42,184 nucleotides of DNA from Pelargonium cotyledonis (taxonomy: Eukaryota > Streptophyta > Magnoliopsida > Geraniales > Geraniaceae). The notes under the pieces were generated by a model. That model worked only from the letters and a program-made list of their open reading frames with translations. It had not been told where the DNA came from and made no database searches. Each line of letters begins with the position of its first letter. Positions within the stretch are counted from its first letter, which is position 1. Shown here one piece after another: positions 31,701 to 42,184 of this stretch. The stretch lies in the NCBI GenBank assembly GCA_036897625.1, contig JAYMTA010000095.1:1-42184 (forward strand), read 5' to 3'. The position numbers and the translations under genes were made by a program.

Positions 31701-31996
31701 CTTAGCTTCATCCTTTCTTGCTTGTATCCTACTAAAACTAAAAAGAAGAGATCGAGAGAGAGAATTAGATAACAATGAAACCGAGATGTCAAATGCACCC
31801 ATGAGCAATCAAATTAATATATACAATATAACGTGTCTCACTTGCCGGATGATTTTCAATATAAAGTGCCTCCGTCGGGGCGTCGGCCAGCGCGGATGGA
31901 GGTCCAACTGTCGCTCTCGAACGGCTAAGTGCAGCGGGTGCGAAGGCGACCAACCAGAACCAGAACATAGCAGCCAACAAAACTTGTTCAATAGGA

Positions 31997-32075
31997 TATA
32001 AAGCCTCTCATTGCTGTTGTATTCCTGCAAGTTTGTTGTGCAGGTATGGACTTACTGTCCAAAATGGCCTTATAG
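31997..32075 (+). pseudogene. Second plus-strand WAT1 exon 1 fragment
   Basis: Reads K-P-L-I-A-V-V-F-L-Q-V-C-C-A-G-M-D-L-L-S-K-M-A-L followed by TAG (about 32070). This is the start of WAT1 exon 1 and is closer to copy A (K-P-L-L-A-V-V-F-L-Q) than to copy B. Nothing downstream continues the gene. Confidence 0.75.
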
Positions 32076-32141
32076 AAAGCAATGATCTGTTACAGCTCAT
32101 GCCTTATTCAGTGCCATTTTGGATATTGTATTAGTAGGTGC

Positions 32142-32475
32142 TATCTTTGGGTGGGCAAGAAATGAGTATAGCATCTTTGTGTGGGCTAGGAACGAGTTTA
32201 TAGCTAGAAGGAAGAGGAACTCTGTGATTTTACTACACTTTACTGTGTTTTTCCACACACTCTTTTTCTTCATTTATAAGAGAGCTAGCTTGGTCACCAC
32301 AAGACATTTATATATATGATCATGTGAACGTTATTGCCAAATCCTCCCCAGCCTGCCCACAAACTTGTTGTGCCTAAACTAAAATGGAAGAGTGATGTTT
32401 GATCGTAGAAAGTGTAATGGATCAATTCATGCATTTGAAATGGTTTGGAAGTGAAGCTTGATTCACTTTTGTTGT
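32142..32475. repeat. About 320-bp direct repeat, copy 2 (3' of WAT1 copy B)
   Basis: Partner of 26637-26955, same orientation, with small insertions (for example tatatatatgatcatgtgaacg). The spacing between partners is about 5.5 kb and that between the 3' ends of WAT1 copies A and B about 6.0 kb, consistent with one tandem duplication event. Confidence 0.8.
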
Positions 32476-33275
32476 AAAGAAAACAAAAACAAGACATTAA
32501 TTCTTTCCAAGTTTTGGCCATCTTTAGACAGTAAAAAAAATTCTTTTCAAGTTAGAATTAGAAATATCATGCTTTTTTTGCATGTTATGGCTCAATATTA
32601 AGTGTGTCATATTTTTTTTGTTTTGTTTACATCTCATGTTAGTTTTGTGGGTTAGTTGTTGCATGAGCTCTGTCAGTTTGATTTCATTGAAATACTAAAC
32701 ATCTAATTTCAATTGTGCTGTTAATTAGTTGTTAGCAGTGTGAATATATACATGATGAAGTTGCTATCAAATCAAAAGATTTTGAAAATAATTCGTCTAG
32801 GACATGAGAGATGATTTTTCTATTTATTTTATTAAACTGCTTAGGACATTCAAAATTTGGCCACATATTGAATTCGGACAAAATAGTCTAAAATGACAGC
32901 GCGAAATTACTCCGAGAACGAAATAGTGAGTAAAAAGGCGATTTTTCGTGTGACTTGTCATGTTACAAAACGCATCGACTTCACAGTTAACATGACATTT
33001 GGAATTAAGGGAGAAAGAAAATGGATGTGCTAGTGAATATATAGATGTAACACCACTTGTGAACAGTATTGCAAAGCATTTTCCAAGCTGTAAGATATTA
33101 TTACATTAGATATAGCTGAAGCCTGAAGCTGCTCCATGCATCATTCTCTTGATTGGTTGGGTAATTAATTATGCCTCTGGTAATCCATTTAGTTTATATT
33201 GGTTTTGCATATACACTCCCTACAAAAACGAAGGTTGTTGTCTCTTGGAATTCCCAAGGGCCAGAGAGTTGTAAT
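32476..33275. other. 3' flank of WAT1 copy B, no gene seen
   Basis: AT-rich sequence after the direct repeat, presumably containing the 3' untranslated region of copy B. I see no coding segment. Confidence 0.5.
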
Positions 33276-34260
33276 CTAAATAGTAACTGAATTATTTTGG
33301 CCACAAAATTGCTTTTCTTCAGGGGAAATTCCTCCACCAGCTGATACATCTTTTCCATAGATTGGTAAATCTTCACTTATAGATGGTGATGAGGACATTT
33401 GATCCTTGGCTTTACCCCACACTACGAGGTACAGGCCTGCGACTATGACGAAAGCACCCAACACCCTGTAAATATTAACACGTACGTGTAGTAGATTAGT
33501 TTCTTTTCACTATAGAGTGTAGATTCGATGTAAGGAACATAATATATATACCTTCCGAGGTACATTTGCTCAGCTAAAATGATTGAACCCATGATGGCTA
33601 CAATAACCATGCTTAGGGGGCTGAAAGCCGTCACAAAAACGGGACCTCTTTCTCTCATCACTACTCCTTGTATGTAATAAGTTAGTCCCGAACACATTAC
33701 GCCCTGCGTGGATACGATTTCCAATGGTTAAGACTTATGAGAGATATAACTTAATACCAATATTCATTTCTGCCTATGAAATGGATAAGCTTGTGGTTCT
33801 GATAGTTTTTGTTCCAATCTTGGAAATATGCAATTCATTAGTGGAGAACCTCACTTGTATTTTCAATGGTGGATATGGGATTTGATGCTTTTTAGATTTA
33901 GGAAAACTATTTAGATAGATTCAAAACAAATGATTCTGCATATAAAGTCACTGAGTGAATGTCAAGTTGCATTTTGTGTGTGTGTGTGTGTGTGTGTTCA
34001 TTCTCTGTTTTTTATACTTATCCTTTGTGTGTGTGTTTGGGTATATTAAGTGAAATATGCTTACACTGTAAACTGCTGCTAGTAATTTAGTGTCCCAACT
34101 TATGGCCCAAATGGCTGTTTGTCCCTTTTCCATGACGAGCGTAACAGCAGTTCCCTCAATTGTACCCAGCAAGCAGATCCAAGCCGTAAGAGAGAGCTCA
34201 GCTGGATATGTTTTTAGTGTGACTGCCTAAAATAAGTAAACACAGATTGTTACTTAAGGT

Positions 34261-34292
<32 letters not shown>

Positions 34293-35238
34293 GATCTATA
34301 TATATGTGGTATATATAATAAATACTTACTTGGAGAATCATGAAACCAGCCCAACTGAAGCAACCAATAGTGATCATTATGGCACCCTTGATAGGATCCT
34401 GAGCATTAGCTCCACCACTTGACTGTGCATGACTTGTTCTACCTTTATTCCAAATCATTTCTAGAATTGGCCCCTTCATCAGTGTCATTATCATCGCTCC
34501 TGCAACCGTCGCTAAGGTTCCAAATACCTTAGCTTGTGTGCGAAGGCTTTTCAGCTTTAGCTTCTCGAGCCTATATAAATTAAAAGATCCATGATTTCAA
34601 ATTCTAACGCGTACTATCTTGAATATGCGTATGCAATATTGTTGTATTGTCATGTGATGATACCTGAAAATGCAAGCCATTATAAAAGTAATGGCAGGAA
34701 GAATATTGCACATAGCAGCTGCAAATGTGGCTGTTGTGTACTTCATGCCCATATAGTACAAGTTCTGGTCAATTACTGGCCTGCCAACACCAACACCAAC
34801 ACCAACAGATCATATATAGTATCAAAATTGATATTGATTGATCATGCTAGCTTGTTAAGTACTAAAAGAAAAGCTTGTAGAAGAGTAGTTACTCTAATAT
34901 GCTGAGCACTAGAATCTTGGTGAAGATTGCAAGAGTCATCTTTGGCCTTACTTTTCTGTAATTAAACACGATATATATATATATATATAAGAACTAGGAA
35001 TTAAGAAGCTGTTAATTAGCTAATTCAATGAAACTAAGTTAATTACATACTTGTCGAGAATGATTGCGAAGGGAGCGATGACAATGGTGGCAACGGCATG
35101 GCGATAAACAACAAGTACATAATTGCTCATTCCCTTGTTTAGAGCCACCTTTGTGAGTATATCCATCCCTGCAAAACCAAACTGCAGGAACGTAACAGCC
35201 ATGAATGGCTTCATTCTCTCAAACAAATTCTGTTCCAT
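33276..35238 (-). CDS. WAT1-related (EamA/MtN21) transporter, copy B, intact
   Basis: Seven exons: 35238-35051, 34955-34893, 34780-34664, 34570-34330, 34226-34065, 33703-33552, 33465-33276. All have GT...AG borders and matching phases, giving 1113 nt and 370 residues. It is a plant drug/metabolite exporter with two EamA domains and about 10 membrane helices; WAT1 itself is a vacuolar auxin transporter, but substrates of relatives vary. Hallmarks: A-G-M-D-I-L-T-K-V-A-L-N-K-G-M, Y-R-H-A-V-A-T-I-V-I-A-P-F-A, P-V-I-D-Q-N-L-Y-Y-M-G-M-K-Y, T-I-G-C-F-S-W-A, T-Y-P-A-E-L-S-L-T, R-G-P-V-F-V-T-A-F-S-P-L-S-M-V-I-V-A, L-Y-L-V-V-W-G-K. I chose ATG 35238 because the TATA box at 35297 puts earlier in-frame ATGs at or before the likely transcription start. 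The C-terminal tail is longer than in copy A. Confidence 0.92.
33976..33998. repeat. (TG)n microsatellite in intron 5 of WAT1 copy B
   Basis: About 11 uninterrupted tg units. A second compound run, (ac)n followed by (at)n, lies at 34261-34292 in intron 4, and an (at)n run at 34972-34988 in intron 1. Confidence 0.9.
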
Positions 35239-35296
35239 CTTGTTTTGTAATTTATTTAAAAACAAGACGATGCATTGCATGAAATGGGAGTGTTTG

Positions 35297-35305
35297 TTTA
35301 TATAG
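35297..35305 (-). promoter_or_regulatory. TATA box of WAT1 copy B
   Basis: Minus strand CTATATAAA in tactatataaacaaacac, 60-70 nt upstream of ATG 35238. The same block is at copy A. Confidence 0.65.
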
Positions 35306-38300
35306 TAACAAATCCAATCACTAAATCCCACTAATTAAACCAGAGAATTATTGCCCAACCACATATGCTTTTTGTGACTGATCTTAAATGTTAGTGCCTT
35401 TGTTTTACAAAACGGAACCTTTGCAACAGTGCCATATATTGGTGGAGTGGCCTTTCCAATGTTCCCCGTGTATCTTTTGTTTTTATTGTTTTGGGTGCGT
35501 GATTCGTTTGCCTCATCCTTGAATGTATATGTGTTTTCTTGATTTGAAGCCCACAATCCACACTCAGATATTCTAATAAATGTGAGTGAGTGCTCCTTCA
35601 ACACAGCTTCAGATTCTCAATTCTTCTTCATATCACTACGTACGTACGTTGCAAGTGAATGAACAAAACTTGCGGTGTCAAGTGAACCAACCTGTCCTAC
35701 AACTATAAACATTTTTACTGCTATATTGTAAAAGCCCTCAAAGGACAGATTAAAGTGTCGTCCATTAACCATTATTGCCTAATTGGAGGGCCATGAGATT
35801 CGTCGGTTTTAGACATAATAAATCTCTTCCCACTTTCCTTTTTTGTTCTTGTAAGATCTTGTTTGTGTAGTAGAAGAGGTTAAGCTCTAAGATTTTCATC
35901 ACCTAACTTCAGTCTATACTCATATTCGACACTTGTATTTTACAATTTCATCATTGTTTTCATGTTCTTGATAGTATGAGGTTTTGTGTTGTTTGATGTG
36001 GAGCACACTGACCGGAGAGTTTGATGCGTGTAAATTTGTTATTTGGTGCAATGTAACTTAACAGGACAGTGTGCTCCAGAGGTAGACACTAAAGATACAG
36101 GTAGGTCTAGGTTGCATCATATATATGTTATTTGGATACCTTTATCATTTTCGAGACAAGATAGGTGTACAAGACCATAAAATGTGGGGAGCAGAGATGA
36201 AAATAGACTCTTTGGGGAAAGGTTCGGGTGACGTCCGCAAAAGATAAAGATGCGGAAATAATGCTTAAAGTAATCTAATCACGTGAAATGGAGATCGATT
36301 AAGGACCTCGTGAAAAAAGTTGAGAGAATTCAGTTACAATAAACTAAAGGGGTCGGGGCATGCCTGAGTGAACATAGAAAAAATGGGTAACTTCACGCAA
36401 CTACCATGTACGAAAAGTCTTTTTCACGCAGCTACTTAATTATCTTTCCGAATCAAGTAACTTCCCAAGTTTAACTGTCCAAAACCGTTATTGACTGTGA
36501 TGATATGAATCTATATCTATATACACACAAACGCTTTAACAACCACACAATTGATTCGAAAAGATATTTTTGTTATCAAACGTTATTAATAGCGAGAAAA
36601 TATACGCCTCAACAGATGAGATGAGATGACATTCAATATTTTACTGGCCATTGAGATCATTTGGGACATGATTATATGGGACAGGTAGTAGTGGAGAGTG
36701 TAAAGAAATGAAAACTAGAGCAAAAAAGAAAGAAAGGTTGTGGGTGATTTGCCAACTTGAGTTTGGCTCCAAGCACAATTTGCCACTGTTTCGGTCAATA
36801 TTTGAAAACTCATATCATATCTTTCATGTTGCCCTCAGTTTCTTTACAAAAAGCTCACTCATATATCACCATCACCATTCATAATTCATATTACACTTTT
36901 GTACTATTAGGCTTCACTATGTTCTTGCGTATTGGCATAGTTCTGTGCAAATTTGCGCTTGCCTACTTGCCACATCACACGTTTCTATTAACTTTATTTC
37001 ACATTAGGTGTTTAATGCAAAGTTGAACGATGGTTTTGTGTTTTTTCTAGTGTTACACTCTTAGTCGTGCTAAAGATGTATAATAAATTAAATCTTATTT
37101 GAAATAGTCAAACGAGATTCTTCTCAAACAATGAACTACAACCACAAGATGTAGGCCAATTGCTTACATTTGGTAATCCACCTCCTCGTTGGTGGGAGGC
37201 TCACGGTCGCAGGCATGGTCTCGCAGTCTGAATTCCTTGCGATTTGAATTAGATTTGGTCCATAAACCATCATAATTTTTTCAACTGTCTAAATTCAATG
37301 TATCGAAATTTCCACGACATGAGATTTTTCCCAGAGTGGGTTTAGAAATTGGCCTCACATTTAGACCCCAAAGTGATGGTGATGGTCAAAATTTAATTTA
37401 ATTGCTTGTATGAATGTTGTTGGTCTTGTGGAGGTGATGAATTCTTTTAGTGTTGTGGTTGTGGAGGCCTTTGATCATATTTTGTGGAAAAACTACACTA
37501 AACTTTATGGAAAAGAAAGCAACAATAATAGAATGGAGAGTGAGTCAGCAAATTAAAATCTTGATGTACAAGAGAGTATGAGTTATTGATAGAAGAGGAC
37601 ACATGAAATCTATCCTATAAGCTTTGTGTGTGTTGAACATATAAATTATGTTGATGACGATTGCCTTTTTTTTATTTAGAACAGTGTTTTGATACCAACT
37701 TTTGATTAGTGAAGTGTGAGTTGGATTGTAGATGATGTTGCTTCCCTGGTTGCTTTGTATATATGTCAACTTGTGTTATATGAGAAAACCACATACAATT
37801 ATTTTCCACTAATGATTAAATTTCCAAGTAACAATCACCAGAGTCAGCAAGCATTTGTCTCATCATTATCATTCTCACTTCTTAAATGTATAAATGTTAT
37901 TAATTAGCTTCAATTTGATAGGCGTAGACAAAGTCTATTAAAATTAGTATTAGCGTCCGTTCATCTTGACACCTAAACTAACGTTACATTAAAAATAAAC
38001 TAGAAATAAATTACTTAATCAACAATGGCCGGAAAAACAATAATGAGATATCACATCAGCACGATTATGTTTGTTTTTTAAGCCATGTCAAACGGAAAAA
38101 CCCAACAGTTCTGGCTCAAACAACTAAATCTTTTTACACAATAAATGAAAATTTTGACCATCATGAAAACCAATGTCTAAGTGCATAGAAAAGAAAGGGG
38201 AAAAAAGAACTTGCAAAGCAAAAATGACCTGAAAGTGAACCAAATCACATTCTTCACCTGCCGGTAATTACAAGGCAATAAAATCAGTACACAAATTGAG

Positions 38301-38679
38301 TAAAAAAATGACCATCAACAGGTAGGTTTTCAATATTGTAACATTACATGAGCATTACTAATGAAACCAAAACAAAACCATTCAAATGCATGACAAATGC
38401 TACTTATACAGAACTTTCCAACTCTTTTCAGAGGGCTATTAAATAAGTGGGAAGTTGCTAGTTTGTTTTTTGTGTTTTTGTGGAGCTCAAGAGAATAAAT
38501 ATATAATTAATTTCCCAAAACACAGAAGATCTACCATCCACACCAAATCGAGTAGTCATTTGTAAAATAATGACAGTGAGAACGATACAAGCACCAATCA
38601 TCATATAGTTGAAACAAAATTAGTTTCCCACCATAACAGCCACCACAGAGAATGTCATCCCCATTTTCTACTGGATTTC
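35306..38679. other. AT-rich spacer between WAT1 copy B and RABE1
   Basis: The left part is the WAT1 upstream region, the right part the 3' flank of RABE1. Open frames at 35335-35604, 36757-37026 and 37545-37907 are short and show no family resemblance. A slightly less AT-rich patch at 37150-37240 (ccacctcctcgttggtgggaggc...) could be old repeat sequence. I see no gene. Confidence 0.5.
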
Positions 38680-42176
<3,497 letters not shown>

Positions 42177-42184
42177 TAAAATTT

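Noticed and set aside
31327..32001. 224-codon plus-strand open frame
   Set aside because: It passes through antisense exon 4, an exon 1 inverted repeat and a GTT-rich tract. It has no coherent domain and is explained by WAT1 relics.
24281..35238. Idea that the WAT1 cluster and TPR array form a biosynthetic or defence gene cluster
   Set aside because: No biosynthetic enzyme, receptor or toxin gene lies between them. Local tandem duplication explains both groups without a shared function.
36000..37330. Possible retrotransposon remains (patches such as ccacctcctcgttggtgggaggc)
   Set aside because: No long terminal repeat, primer site, reverse transcriptase motif or target duplication can be seen.

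Overview
This window looks like nuclear DNA of a flowering plant, most likely a eudicot. The genes have short exons separated by AT-rich GT...AG introns, the protein families are plant-specific or plant-type, and the intergenic DNA carries plant MITE and Mutator-type elements. A Rosaceae-like source is possible, but that is only an impression. I found no rRNA, tRNA, CRISPR array or bacterial feature.

Layout. (1) 1-1.9 kb: transposon debris, then the last exon of a plus-strand NaKR-like HMA (heavy-metal-associated) protein whose other exons lie off the left edge. Facing it is a minus-strand DUF7086 gene with a frame disruption. (2) 2.3-7.3 kb: a minus-strand TON1-recruiting-motif/LONGIFOLIA-type gene with three coding exons, 908 codons, and at least one upstream leader exon. 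(3) 9.5-24 kb: a same-strand tandem array of SLOW GREEN 1-like chloroplast TPR genes. It has four open copies (353, 349, 564 and 446 aa) and one dead copy. The copies share a transit peptide, one hydrophobic segment and a TPR core but differ strongly between anchor and TPRs. The 564-aa copy has gained about 12 copies of a 17-residue acidic repeat there. A 1.27-kb MULE-like element with a 10-bp target duplication lies between the second and third open copies. (4) 24.2-35.3 kb: a WAT1-related (EamA/MtN21) transporter cluster. One copy at 33.3-35.2 kb is intact (7 exons, 370 aa). One at 27.2-29.4 kb is complete except for a 1-nt deletion in exon 5. Two groups of broken copies are arranged as head-to-head inverted repeats. 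(5) 35.3-38.6 kb: AT-rich DNA without a recognisable gene. (6) 38.7-42.2 kb: a minus-strand eight-exon RABE1 (Rab8-type) GTPase, 216 aa, complete from ATG to stop.

The genes do not form one obvious pathway. The window is best read as ordinary conserved genes (TRM, RABE1, DUF7086, NaKR) around two local tandem expansions, SG1-like TPR and WAT1, each of which also contains dead copies. All exon borders were read by eye from GT/AG signals, reading-frame phase and comparison among copies within the window. No alignment or database search was run.
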